DNA of 64,000 nucleotides. It comes from Acidithiobacillus caldus ATCC 51756. GTDB taxonomy: Bacteria; Pseudomonadota; Gammaproteobacteria; Acidithiobacillales; Acidithiobacillaceae. The stretch lies in assembly GCF_000175575.2 (NCBI RefSeq), contig NZ_CP005986.1, positions 813,549-877,548 of the forward strand, read 5' to 3'. Made by a program: the position numbers and the translations under genes. This document shows positions 40,025 through 48,131 of this stretch, one piece after another. The notes below the pieces were generated by a model, which saw nothing but the letters and a program-made list of their open reading frames with translations, had not been told where the DNA came from and did not search any database. Position 1 is the first letter of the stretch. Every line of letters starts with the position of its first letter.

Positions 40025-41395
40025 TCAGTCCTCCAATCCGTAAGCATAGGCCAACATACGCCAGGGAGTCTTGGGCCGTGGTGCTTCGTCCATTCCCCAG
40101 AGTTCACGAATCTGTTCTGCGGCCAGCGGACAGTCGCTGCCCCAGTGGTCCGGGCCGGCTTCTTTCATCTGCCGGGCGATGGGACGTCCAATCTTGCAGG
40201 CATGGGCGTGGAATTCGGCCTTGACGGTGTAGGTGCCATCGTGGCCGGAACAGCGCTCGATCACCTCCACTTCGGTGTCCGGTATGAGACTCAGGATCTC
40301 GCGGGCCTTGGCGCCGATGTTCTGTACCCGCTGATGGCAGGCGGCGTGGTGCATCACCCTGCCCAGGCTGTGCTTGAAATCCGTGCGCAGAAGGCCCTCC
40401 CTGTGGCGCAGGGACAGGTATTCCATGGGGTCGAAGATGCGACTCTGGACACGCCGCACATCGGCGTCGTCGGGAAAGAGCAGGGGCAATTCCTGCTTGA
40501 ACATGAGCACACAGGAGGGGATGGGGGCGACGATGTCGAAACCGTCCTCCACCAACCGCAGCAATTGCGGAACATTGGCCTCCTTGGCCCGCCGCACCGC
40601 CTCCAGATCGCCCAGTTCCAGTTTCGGCATGCCGCAGCAGCGCTCTTTCTCCACCAGCCGCAGGGCAATACCGTTGTGGCGATAGACGCGGGCTAGGTCG
40701 GTGGCAATCGTCGGGTCGTTGTGCTCGCCGTAGCAGGTGGTGAAGAGAGCAACCTTACCGCTGGTCCGCTCACCTGCGCGCACCTCCACCTCGCCGTCTT
40801 CGGCCAGGAGTTGGGTGAGTCGCGGACGCGCAATCTCCTCGGCAAAGTCCGGCAGTGGCGCATCCTTGGCGATGCCGATGGCCTGTTCCATGCTGGCGCG
40901 TACCCGGGGCGACCGATTGAGGCGGTTGATGGTGGCCGATACCACAGGAATGCCGGCAAGATGGCCCAGCAGGTCCGTGGAGGTAAGGGCCTGATCGCGC
41001 AGGGAGGCACCGTGCTCGCGATAGTGTACGGCCTTGGCGCGCAGCATCAGATGCGGGAAGTCCACCTCCCACTCGTGAGGAGGGACGTAGGGGCATTTGG
41101 TCATGAAGCACAGATCGCAGAGGAAGCACTGCTCAGCGACCTTGTAAAAATCTTTTTTGTCGACGCCATCCAACTCCAGGGTCGGCGAGTTGTCGATGAG
41201 ATCGAAGAGGGTGGGAAAGGCTTGACAAAGGCTGACGCAACGGCGGCAGGTGTGGCAGATGTCGAATACCCGTTCCAGCTCGGCATCCAGTTTATCGTGC
41301 TGGAAAAATTCCTCGGACTGCCAGGGGATGGGATGGCGATAAGGCGTCTTGTCCGCCGGCGCCTTCGCGCTCGCGTTGGATTGGTCCGCAGCCAT
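40025..41395 (-). CDS. GlpC/HdrD-like Fe-S oxidoreductase
   Basis: A 456-residue protein with two 4Fe-4S motifs, [11 protein letters not shown] (Cys47, 50, 53, 57) and [13 protein letters not shown] (Cys90, 93, 96, 101). Two CCG-type domains follow: [11 protein letters not shown] with an earlier TTCYGEHN, and ERCSGHDG with [10 protein letters not shown]. This is the architecture of GlpC and heterodisulfide reductase HdrD. No membrane segment is seen. ATG 41395 has a GGAG site. Between rubrerythrin and DUF3501 it most likely passes electrons to rubrerythrin. Confidence 0.85.
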   Translation of the reverse strand: MAADQSNASAKAPADKTPYRHPIPWQSEEFFQHDKLDAELERVFDICHTCRRCVSLCQAFPTLFDLIDNSPTLELDGVDKKDFYKVAEQCFLCDLCFMTKCPYVPPHEWEVDFPHLMLRAKAVHYREHGASLRDQALTSTDLLGHLAGIPVVSATINRLNRSPRVRASMEQAIGIAKDAPLPDFAEEIARPRLTQLLAEDGEVEVRAGERTSGKVALFTTCYGEHNDPTIATDLARVYRHNGIALRLVEKERCCGMPKLELGDLEAVRRAKEANVPQLLRLVEDGFDIVAPIPSCVLMFKQELPLLFPDDADVRRVQSRIFDPMEYLSLRHREGLLRTDFKHSLGRVMHHAACHQRVQNIGAKAREILSLIPDTEVEVIERCSGHDGTYTVKAEFHAHACKIGRPIARQMKEAGPDHWGSDCPLAAEQIRELWGMDEAPRPKTPWRMLAYAYGLED

Positions 41396-41453
41396 GGTGG
41401 TGCTCCATAGGTCGGTGCGAGCGCCGTTGCCAGCGCCCGCGGGCACGTGTGGA

Positions 41454-41870
41454 TCAGCCCAACTCGTCGAGGGCCTTCTGGAAACGATTGGCGTGCGAGC
41501 GCTCCGCCTTTGCCAGGGTCTCGAACCAGTCGGCAATCTCGTCAAAGCCTTCTTCCCGCGCGACCTTGGCCATGCCCGGATACATGTCGCTGTACTCGTG
41601 GGTCTCCCCGGCCACCGCACTCTTCAGGTTGGCGTGGGTATCACCAAAGGGCTCATTGGTGGCAGGATCGCCGACCTTCTCCAGGTATTCCAGGTGGCCA
41701 AAGGCGTGGCCCGTTTCGCCTTCGGCGGTGGAGCGGAATACGGCCGAGACGTCGTTGTATCCCTCCACGTCGGCCTTGGATGCAAAGTAGAGATAGCGTC
41801 GATTGGCCATGGACTCGCCATGAAAGGCCTCTACCAGGTTGGCCGCCGTCTTGCTGCCTTTGAGTTCCAT
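41454..41870 (-). CDS. Rubrerythrin (erythrin type, no rubredoxin domain)
   Basis: A 138-residue ferritin-like four-helix protein. Di-iron ligand motifs appear as [13 protein letters not shown] near residue 14, [16 protein letters not shown] (E-x-x-H) and [14 protein letters not shown] / [10 protein letters not shown]. The C-terminal rubredoxin domain of classical rubrerythrin is missing, as in sulerythrin, so electrons must come from a partner. The family reduces hydrogen peroxide. ATG 41870 follows GGAGG. Confidence 0.9.
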   Translation of the reverse strand: MELKGSKTAANLVEAFHGESMANRRYLYFASKADVEGYNDVSAVFRSTAEGETGHAFGHLEYLEKVGDPATNEPFGDTHANLKSAVAGETHEYSDMYPGMAKVAREEGFDEIADWFETLAKAERSHANRFQKALDELG

Positions 41871-41922
41871 TGCGTTTCCTCCATAGGTCAGATGGGACAT
41901 CCCCGTTTTCACAGGTGATCTG

Positions 41923-41951
41923 AGTCTAGACTGTGTATAAGCGGACGTCAA
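41923..41951 (-). promoter_or_regulatory. Promoter of the rubrerythrin operon
   Basis: On the minus strand TTGACG (41946-41951) and TAGACT (41923-41928) are separated by 17 bases. The -10 lies in the perfect 10-base palindrome AGTCTAGACT (41923-41932), a possible operator. Confidence 0.55.
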
Positions 41952-42059
41952 GGAAGATGGAACCCCCGTGCCAGCCGTCGTCTGATGCTCGGAACGTTCC
42001 ACGACGTTCCGGCCTGCTTCAGTCAGTCCCAGTGCCCGTGTGGGGTGCCCAAAACGGCG

Positions 42060-42224
42060 ATGACCTCGATTCCCAGGGTGACGGCGACGGTGTTTTTTGT
42101 GCTCACAGGGCCGAGTTTGTGGATGCTCGCGGGATTGACGGCCGTTCTGGTCATCGTCCTTGGGATATATCGCGCCGTGGGACCCGGGCGGATGTTGCTG
42201 GCCGCCCTTATTGCCTTTTCCTGA
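42060..42224 (+). CDS. Possible small membrane protein
   Basis: A 54-residue frame with two hydrophobic stretches (VFFVLTGPSLWMLAGLTAVLV and MLLAALIAFS). GTG 42045 is an alternative start, and neither has a convincing ribosome-binding site. It stands alone between the rubrerythrin promoter and the end of a membrane-protein gene. I do not recognise it; the opposite strand also holds a short open frame, so the call is weak. Confidence 0.3.
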   Translation: MTSIPRVTATVFFVLTGPSLWMLAGLTAVLVIVLGIYRAVGPGRMLLAALIAFS

Positions 42225-42281
42225 CCTGCGCGCCGCCGATCACACCCGTCCGCGGGGTGAATCCGGGCCGTCGCTCGGGTA

Positions 42282-43118
42282 CTAGCCACCAACGCTGCGC
42301 AGTTGTGCGCGCCAGTTGCGCGCTTTCACCGTTTGTACCTGGCGTCCGGGCAGACCGAAGCTCTCCCGCAGGAAGCACCAGCCATACAGACCCACCATCT
42401 GCAGCAGTGCGACGGCCAGTACGCCGATGAAGAGCGCCGCAGGCTCCGTGTGCAGGCGCGCCGTCAGGAACTGGCTCAAACCCTGCAGGGCCAGGCTTGC
42501 CAACAAAAACCCAAGCCAGACACGAACGTTGATGAGCACGGCCTGAAAACCCGCCAGCAGGGCGATATAGCCCGTGCGCGTGATTCCTGCCACCACCACG
42601 CCCACCGACAGCAGCAGGAAGACGTTACCGAGGAGGACTTGGGCATTCCCGAGGCTATTGCTGATGAGGGACCGCAGCCAGAGGGGGAGGGCGTCCCAGG
42701 CTGGGGTATGCAGGTGGTGGAGGCTGGCTGCCGTGGATAGGTGATCCTGGGCCAGAATGGCCCCGAGATACTGCCGCAGCGCCAGCATCAGCAGCAAGAG
42801 GACCAGGAGCAGGACGGCCAGATCCAGGATGAGACGCAGCAAGGGCCACCAGGGCACATGACCTAGGCGACGCAGCACCGGAAGCAGGCCCGTCTCGCCG
42901 CTGTGCACTGCCATGGTAATGGCAAAGATCAGGGTCATTTCCACACAGGCGATGGGTATGCCCAGCAACAGCGGTTGCCAGGCGGTATTTACGGCAGCAA
43001 GGGCGCCGAAGAGCAGAAGGAAGACCGCAGGACTGCTTGCCATGAGATCCCAGGATTCTCGCCACCAACGGCGGATCCATCCGGGCTCCACGGGCTGGGG
43101 CTTCAACAGGGCACTCAC
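42282..43118 (-). CDS. Integral membrane protein of unknown function
   Basis: A 278-residue protein with about six hydrophobic segments (for example VFLLLFGALAAVNTAW, LILDLAVLLLVLLLLMLAL, VFLLLSVGVVVAGI). A short basic tail follows (VKARNWRAQLRS). No family was recognised with confidence. It overlaps the end of xseA by ATGA, so it is translated with it, although no functional link to exonuclease VII is known. Confidence 0.75.
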   Translation of the reverse strand: MSALLKPQPVEPGWIRRWWRESWDLMASSPAVFLLLFGALAAVNTAWQPLLLGIPIACVEMTLIFAITMAVHSGETGLLPVLRRLGHVPWWPLLRLILDLAVLLLVLLLLMLALRQYLGAILAQDHLSTAASLHHLHTPAWDALPLWLRSLISNSLGNAQVLLGNVFLLLSVGVVVAGITRTGYIALLAGFQAVLINVRVWLGFLLASLALQGLSQFLTARLHTEPAALFIGVLAVALLQMVGLYGWCFLRESFGLPGRQVQTVKARNWRAQLRSVGG

Positions 43119-44455
43119 TCCGGCGACCGTCCACGTACCTGCAGCCGCAGTCTCCCCCGCGCCAGGGTCGCGTCCAGTTCTGCCCCAAGGCCAACGCTAC
43201 GACTGTCGCGCACGATTTGGCCATCGCCATCTCGAAGAATGGAGAAACCGCGCTGGAGCACCGCCTCCGGATTCAGCAATTGCAGGGCGTTGCGCAATTG
43301 CTGCAGGCGCTGCTGCTGGTGTTCCAGGCGCAGGCCCATGGCCCGCTCCAGGGCCTTACGCTGGTTCAGCAGGTTGCGCTCGCCCTGCAAGAGGAGGTGT
43401 TGCGGGTGGTGGCTGCGCCGCCGACGGTCAAGATTTGCCAGCCGCTCGCGTGCTTCCCACAAGCGTCGGCGCACGGCTTGGCGCAAACGCTGTTGCAGGC
43501 CAGCAAGCCGGTGTTGCCCGTGGTCCAGGGCCTGGCGCGGGTCACGCAGACGCAAGCGCAAGTGATCCAGACGCTGCGTTTCCTCGCGCAGCCGCCGGAC
43601 CATGGCCCGTGTCAGCTGTTGTTTGAGTTTCTCGATGCGGTCGCGAATCTCTATGCCATCGGGGCTTGCCGCCTCCGCCGCAGCCGTTGGCGTCGGTGCG
43701 CGGAGATCCGCAGCAAAGTCGGCGATGGTGAAGTCGATCTCGTGGCCGATACCCGTTACCACCGGCAGGGGACAGGCCCGGATCGCGCGCGCGACGGATT
43801 CCTCATTGAAACACCACAGATCTTCCGCACTACCACCGCCGCGGGCGAGTATGACGAGATCTTCCTGCGCCCGCTGCCCTGCGCGCTGCAGTGCGGCACA
43901 GATCTGGGCTGCAGCCTGATCGCCCTGGACCAATACCGGGTAGACGACGATTTCCAGCACTGGCCAGCGTCGGGCAAGGGTCACCCGGATGTCGTGCAGG
44001 GCGGCGCCGCTGGCGGAACTGATGACCGCCACGCGCCGCGGCCAGGCTGGCAAGGGACGCTTGAGTTCCGGGGCGAAGAGCCCCTCCGCCGCCAATTTTT
44101 CTTTCAGGGCGGCAAAGCGTGCCTGGAGATCCCCTGCACCCACCGCCGTGAGGCTTTCGATGAGTAGCTGAAAATCCCCGCGTCCCTCGTACAGGGTGGG
44201 CTGGGCCAGCACCTGCACCTGGAGACCGTCTTTTGGGCGCAGGCGGCACAGGGCATTGCGCGCCCGGAACATGGCACAACGGACCTGCGCCCGGTCGTCC
44301 TTGAGGGAAAAATACCAGTGTCCCGAGGCCGGCTGCACAAAATTGGAGATCTCACCCGTCACGCGCAGCAGCGGAAAATTACCCTCCAGAATCTCACGCA
44401 CACTGCGATTCAATTCGCTGACGCTCAGTGCCGGGATTTCCGCCTCATTCGTCAT
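43115..44455 (-). CDS. xseA: Exonuclease VII large subunit
   Basis: A 446-residue subunit. An N-terminal OB fold (LRVTGEISNFVQPASGHWYFSLKD) precedes the catalytic domain with ISSASGAALHDI, ILARGGGSAEDLWCFN and TGIGHEIDFTIADFAADLRAPTP. A long coiled coil rich in Arg/Gln follows. It degrades single-stranded DNA with XseB, which is not in the window. It is divergent from the thioredoxin gene. Confidence 0.95.
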   Translation of the reverse strand: MTNEAEIPALSVSELNRSVREILEGNFPLLRVTGEISNFVQPASGHWYFSLKDDRAQVRCAMFRARNALCRLRPKDGLQVQVLAQPTLYEGRGDFQLLIESLTAVGAGDLQARFAALKEKLAAEGLFAPELKRPLPAWPRRVAVISSASGAALHDIRVTLARRWPVLEIVVYPVLVQGDQAAAQICAALQRAGQRAQEDLVILARGGGSAEDLWCFNEESVARAIRACPLPVVTGIGHEIDFTIADFAADLRAPTPTAAAEAASPDGIEIRDRIEKLKQQLTRAMVRRLREETQRLDHLRLRLRDPRQALDHGQHRLAGLQQRLRQAVRRRLWEARERLANLDRRRRSHHPQHLLLQGERNLLNQRKALERAMGLRLEHQQQRLQQLRNALQLLNPEAVLQRGFSILRDGDGQIVRDSRSVGLGAELDATLARGRLRLQVRGRSPE

Positions 44456-44516
44456 GCTCGATCCTCCAAGCCTTGCCCTTGGCCATCACTAAGCCCGTTT
44501 TCGGGTCAGCGCGCCC

Positions 44517-44545
44517 TTGACCCATACCGATGCAGCATTTATGGT
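44517..44545 (+). promoter_or_regulatory. Promoter of the thioredoxin gene
   Basis: TTGACC (44517-44522) and TATGGT (44540-44545) are 17 bases apart, about 45 bases before the ATG. The AGGAGG site lies at 44580-44585. Confidence 0.6.
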
Positions 44546-44589
44546 CAGCCTAACACGAATCTTCGGCAAACGACGAGAAAGGAGGCCCC

Positions 44590-44973
44590 ATGGCCGTAGT
44601 AGAATTGACCCAGGAAAACTTCGAGGCGACGGTAACGGGCAACGACATGGTACTCGTCGATTTCTGGGCCCCGTGGTGTGCACCCTGTCGCGCCTTTGCA
44701 CCGATTTTCGAGGCAGCCTCAGAAAAGCACCCCGATGTCGTCTTTGCCAAGGTAAACACGGATGTCGAGCAGGAGCTTGCGGGAGCTTTCCAGATTCGCT
44801 CGATACCGACCCTCACCATCTTTCGCCAGCAGATCGGCATCTTTTCCCAGGCCGGTTCACTGCCGGCCAGCGCCCTGGAAGAGGTGATCCAGCAGGCCTT
44901 GGCGCTGGACATGGACCAGGTGCGTAAGGAAATCGCCGCCCAGCAAAACGGCCAGGGCGAACCCTCCGCCTGA
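44590..44973 (+). CDS. Thioredoxin-like protein with a CAPC active site
   Basis: A 127-residue thioredoxin-fold protein without a signal peptide, so cytoplasmic. The active site is WAPWCAPCRAF, with Ala in place of the usual Gly of CGPC. The cis-Pro loop IRSIPTLTIF is intact. A C-terminal extension of about 20 residues (MDQVRKEIAAQQNGQGEPSA) is polar. The dipeptide between the cysteines tunes redox potential, so this is probably a specialised thioredoxin rather than the main TrxA. It has its own promoter. Confidence 0.88.
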   Translation: MAVVELTQENFEATVTGNDMVLVDFWAPWCAPCRAFAPIFEAASEKHPDVVFAKVNTDVEQELAGAFQIRSIPTLTIFRQQIGIFSQAGSLPASALEEVIQQALALDMDQVRKEIAAQQNGQGEPSA

Positions 44974-45002
44974 CTGAGCAGCGCGGCTGGGCGCCCGGTG
45001 TT

Positions 45003-45440
45003 TCAGGTGCCCGTGAGTATCTGCACCAGCATCAGGGCCAGCAGAGCGATCACCGCCGAGGTCAGGCCGGTGCGCAGGGGCATGAACCAGGACGGCAGTT
45101 GAATTCTGGAACGCAGGCGCCGGTCCGCCAGCCACTGGGCGATGAAGCCCGCGATCAGTATGAGGATGGCGGTGCCGGGCGTCCACCATAGCGCCATGAA
45201 GCCCCACAGGGCTGGGATGACGCTCCAGAGCAGGAGCATGGGAGCCTCGCGCTGTCCTTCCCGGTCCAGGGCCAGTCCCCAGTGTATGGCCCCCAGAAAG
45301 CTCAGGATAATGGCAGCGTAAAGATTGCCCAGGGTTGCGGCAACGATGCCATAGCCTTTGAAGAAGGCAAGATTCGCCAACACCAGCGGCAGGATGCCGC
45401 TCCAGCCCAGGATCCGGGCCATTCCCTTGCTGTCATTCAT
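45003..45440 (-). CDS. DUF3429 membrane protein
   Basis: A 145-residue protein with about five hydrophobic segments. The family hallmark is GAIHWGLAL in the second or third helix, here ILSFLGAIHWGLALD at about residue 50. Function unknown. ATG 45440 has a GGAG site upstream and overlaps the end of a small single-helix protein, so the two are coupled. Confidence 0.8.
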   Translation of the reverse strand: MNDSKGMARILGWSGILPLVLANLAFFKGYGIVAATLGNLYAAIILSFLGAIHWGLALDREGQREAPMLLLWSVIPALWGFMALWWTPGTAILILIAGFIAQWLADRRLRSRIQLPSWFMPLRTGLTSAVIALLALMLVQILTGT

Positions 45441-45612
45441 GGTCGGTGGACTCCGCTGGATGGGCGACCTGCGTCGATTGGCTAGGGCTACTGCTGCCAA
45501 TCCCGGCCGGCTGGATATTGGTGAAACCGATGACCACCAGTCCCACCATGGCAGCCGCCCACAGTAACAGGAACAGGCCCAGGAGCAGGGTACCCGTCTT
45601 GGGACGTTTCAT
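45433..45612 (-). CDS. Small single-span membrane protein
   Basis: A 59-residue protein: a basic start (MKRPKTG), one hydrophobic helix (LLLGLFLLLWAAAMVGLVVIGF) and a polar Ser/Pro tail (SSSPSQSTQVAHPAES). ATG 45612 follows GGGAGATGG; an ATG three codons upstream sits on that site. It lies between tonB and the DUF3429 gene, overlapping the latter by eight bases. Function unknown. Confidence 0.55.
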   Translation of the reverse strand: MKRPKTGTLLLGLFLLLWAAAMVGLVVIGFTNIQPAGIGSSSPSQSTQVAHPAESTDHE

Positions 45613-45630
45613 GATTTCCATCTCCCGAGG

Positions 45631-46485
45631 TTACCAGGCGCTGACATGGCGGACGCCCAGAAAGTGCATGTTCAGAGGGATCTCTATTCGCCGCGTCTGC
45701 TTGCGCAACTGCTCCGAGAAGGGCGTGTAGGGAAAGGATAGGCGGATTATACGCTCGGCGGCGGCATCCAGGGCCGGATTGCCGGAGGACTGATCGACCA
45801 CGATGCGCTCGAGGTCTCCCTTTGGATTCAGTACCACCGTAACCTTCAGATTTCCCACCATCTCACCAGGATAGTTGAGATCCCCAATACGCTCCAGCTT
45901 CTGGATCCAGCCGGCAATGTAGAAGTCGGCCACGGGGCCCGTGGGATTCTTGAACTTGGGCAAGGGCGGACTCGCCGTCGCCTGGCGCGCCGCCTGATCC
46001 ATCTGTTGCTCCAGGGTGCCGAGATTGATGCGTGGCGGAGCCGTTTCTGCCCGGGCGCTGGGAGTGCTGGCGGGAGTCGCGGGCGCCTTGTTGGGCCGCG
46101 GCAGGGGTCTCGGAGCCGGGGTATGGGAGATTTGCGGTTGTACCGGCTCCCGACTCTGGACCCGCGGCCTCGGCTTCACCGTGGGCCTGGGCTCGACTTC
46201 AGGCCGTAGTTCCGTCTTAGGCGTCGTCCGTGCCGGCGGGACGGCTTTTGGTCGGGCGACGCTGGGCCGGCTGGGTGCTGCGGGCTGCGGCATGATCTGA
46301 AAGGTCTTGTTCTGGATCTCGTTGCTTTTCAGACGCAGGGGGTGGGGTGGAGCCACGTGGACCCACAAGGCCAGGAAGAGGGCCAACAGCGCAGCCGAGA
46401 GCACGAGCCAAGGGAGCAGGCTCTCGCTCCAGTGCGGTTTTTCTTCCGGAACCAGAAAAAAGAAAGGTCGTTCAGCGCTAAGCAA
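45631..46485 (-). CDS. tonB: TonB-type energy transducer
   Basis: A 284-residue protein. An N-terminal helix (LLPWLVLSAALLALFLALWV) anchors it in the inner membrane. A Pro/Arg-rich spacer (about residues 65-150, repeated PRP and PRPR units) spans the periplasm. The C-terminal TonB domain carries YPGEMVGNLKVTVVLNPKGDLERI and DAAAERIIRLS. The frame opens at TTG 46485, as no ATG or GTG precedes the helix. ExbB and ExbD are not nearby. Confidence 0.87.
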   Translation of the reverse strand: MLSAERPFFFLVPEEKPHWSESLLPWLVLSAALLALFLALWVHVAPPHPLRLKSNEIQNKTFQIMPQPAAPSRPSVARPKAVPPARTTPKTELRPEVEPRPTVKPRPRVQSREPVQPQISHTPAPRPLPRPNKAPATPASTPSARAETAPPRINLGTLEQQMDQAARQATASPPLPKFKNPTGPVADFYIAGWIQKLERIGDLNYPGEMVGNLKVTVVLNPKGDLERIVVDQSSGNPALDAAAERIIRLSFPYTPFSEQLRKQTRRIEIPLNMHFLGVRHVSAW

Positions 46486-46583
46486 GGACGCTACACCTCG
46501 GCCAGCTGTCGTGGATCTGCATGGTAGCTAGCTTGAGGCATCGTCTCGCGTGAGTAAAGGGAGTATCGGCGTGCACATGCCCA

Positions 46584-48119
46584 TCACTGTGGGCGGCGCA
46601 GTTCCCGCAATTCCGGCAGGCGCTGTGCCCAGAGCAGGAAAAAATACAGCGCGATGGCACTACCGATGAGCAGGAGCAGGTGTACCAGCCGATCCCACAG
46701 GCCCCAATGCAGCCACTGCGCATGGGCTCCCCGACCCCACCAGAGAAACAGACCCATGGCGCCAGAGGCAAGGCTCGTCTGCCGCAGGAATCTCCACCAA
46801 CCCGGGAAGGGGCGATAGACGCCATCGCGGCTCAGGCGTCGCGCCAGGAGGATGGAATTCACGAGCGCCGCCAGGGTGGTGGCCAAGGCCAGCCCCAGTT
46901 GCCGAAAGTGCCAAGCGAGCATGAGACTGACGACCACGTTGACCAGCACGCTGATGACACCGAAGCGTACCGGCGTCCGGGTGTCCTGACGTGCGTAAAA
47001 GGCGGGGGCAAGAACCCGGGCGGCGATGATGGGAACGATGCCGAGGCCGTAGCCCACCAGACTCAGGGCGCTCTGTGCAGCATCCTCGGCGGTGTAGGCG
47101 CCGTAGTGAAAGAGGGTGATGAGCAGGGGTTCGGCCAGCAGCACGAGGCCCAGGGTAGCGGGAAAGCCCACGAGCCAGGTCCAGCGCAGACCCCAATCCA
47201 ACGTTGCCGGAAACTCGGAGGAGCCGCTTGCAGCCTGACGCGACAGCATCGGCAAGACCACGGTGCCCAAGGCTACACCGAAGACCCCCAGAGGGAACTC
47301 CACCAAGCGGTCCGAGTAATACAGGTAGGACACGACATTGGCGCCCACCAGGGAGGCGAGGATGGTGTTCAGAAAGAGGTTGACCTGTGCCACCGAGGCG
47401 CCGAAGGCGGCGGGTCCCATGAGTCGCAGCACCTTGGCCACTCCCGGGTCGCGTCGGCGCAGGCGCGGCCAGTGCAGATGGCCGATACCGCGCAAGGCCG
47501 GAATCTGAAAGAGCAACTGCGCCACCCCGCCCAGGGTAACCCCCCAAGCCACCGCCACCGCCGGTTGCGCGCTGTGCGGTGCCCACAATAGGGCGGCGCC
47601 AATGATACCCAGATTCAGAAAGACCGGGCTGAAGGCGGGTACCGTAAAATGTCCATAGGTATTGAGGACTGCTCCCGCGAGGGCTACCAGAGAGACCAGG
47701 AAGAGATAGGGAAAGGTGATGCGCAGCAATTCGACGGTCAAATGAAACTTGCTGGCATCCGCTGCAAAGCCGGGCGCAATGAGCAGTACCAGGATAGGGG
47801 CGGCGACGATGCCGATGACCGTCACCACCACCAGGGTAAGGGCCAGCCAGCCGCTGACATCCTCCACGAAGGCGCGGGTATCGGCAGGACTGCGCTGGCT
47901 GCGGTATTCCCCGAGCACCGGGATGAAGGCCTGCGAGAATGCCCCCTCACCAAATAGACGCCGAAACAGGTTGGGTATGCGTAGCGCAACGAAGAAGGCG
48001 TCGGCCATGGGGCCGGCACCAAAGAGGTGAGCCAGGACGATATCGCGGACAAAACCCAGGATTCGCGACAGCAGGGTATTGCTGCCCACTTTGAGAACAC
48101 TTTTCAGGTTCCGGGACAC
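46584..48119 (-). CDS. murJ: MurJ, lipid II flippase
   Basis: A 511-residue MOP-family transporter with 13-14 membrane helices. It begins SVLKVGSNTLLSRILGFVRD and includes GAGPMADAFFVALRIPN and FGEGAFSQAFIPV. Both are MurJ/MviN signatures, including the Arg residues of the central cavity. It flips lipid II for peptidoglycan synthesis. It lies 12 bases after the transglycosylase gene, and the two act on the same polymer. Confidence 0.95.
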   Translation of the reverse strand: MSRNLKSVLKVGSNTLLSRILGFVRDIVLAHLFGAGPMADAFFVALRIPNLFRRLFGEGAFSQAFIPVLGEYRSQRSPADTRAFVEDVSGWLALTLVVVTVIGIVAAPILVLLIAPGFAADASKFHLTVELLRITFPYLFLVSLVALAGAVLNTYGHFTVPAFSPVFLNLGIIGAALLWAPHSAQPAVAVAWGVTLGGVAQLLFQIPALRGIGHLHWPRLRRRDPGVAKVLRLMGPAAFGASVAQVNLFLNTILASLVGANVVSYLYYSDRLVEFPLGVFGVALGTVVLPMLSRQAASGSSEFPATLDWGLRWTWLVGFPATLGLVLLAEPLLITLFHYGAYTAEDAAQSALSLVGYGLGIVPIIAARVLAPAFYARQDTRTPVRFGVISVLVNVVVSLMLAWHFRQLGLALATTLAALVNSILLARRLSRDGVYRPFPGWWRFLRQTSLASGAMGLFLWWGRGAHAQWLHWGLWDRLVHLLLLIGSAIALYFFLLWAQRLPELRELRRPQ

Positions 48120-48131
48120 GAAAGCAGAGAC

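Noticed and set aside
42023-42292. Minus-strand 89-codon frame between rubrerythrin and the membrane-protein gene
   Set aside because: Arg/Thr-rich, no ribosome-binding site, no family; it lies opposite a hydrophobic plus-strand frame that is slightly more plausible.
46006-46300. Gly/Arg-rich plus-strand frames opposite tonB
   Set aside because: They are the antisense of the Pro-rich TonB spacer, whose repetitive codons keep other frames open.
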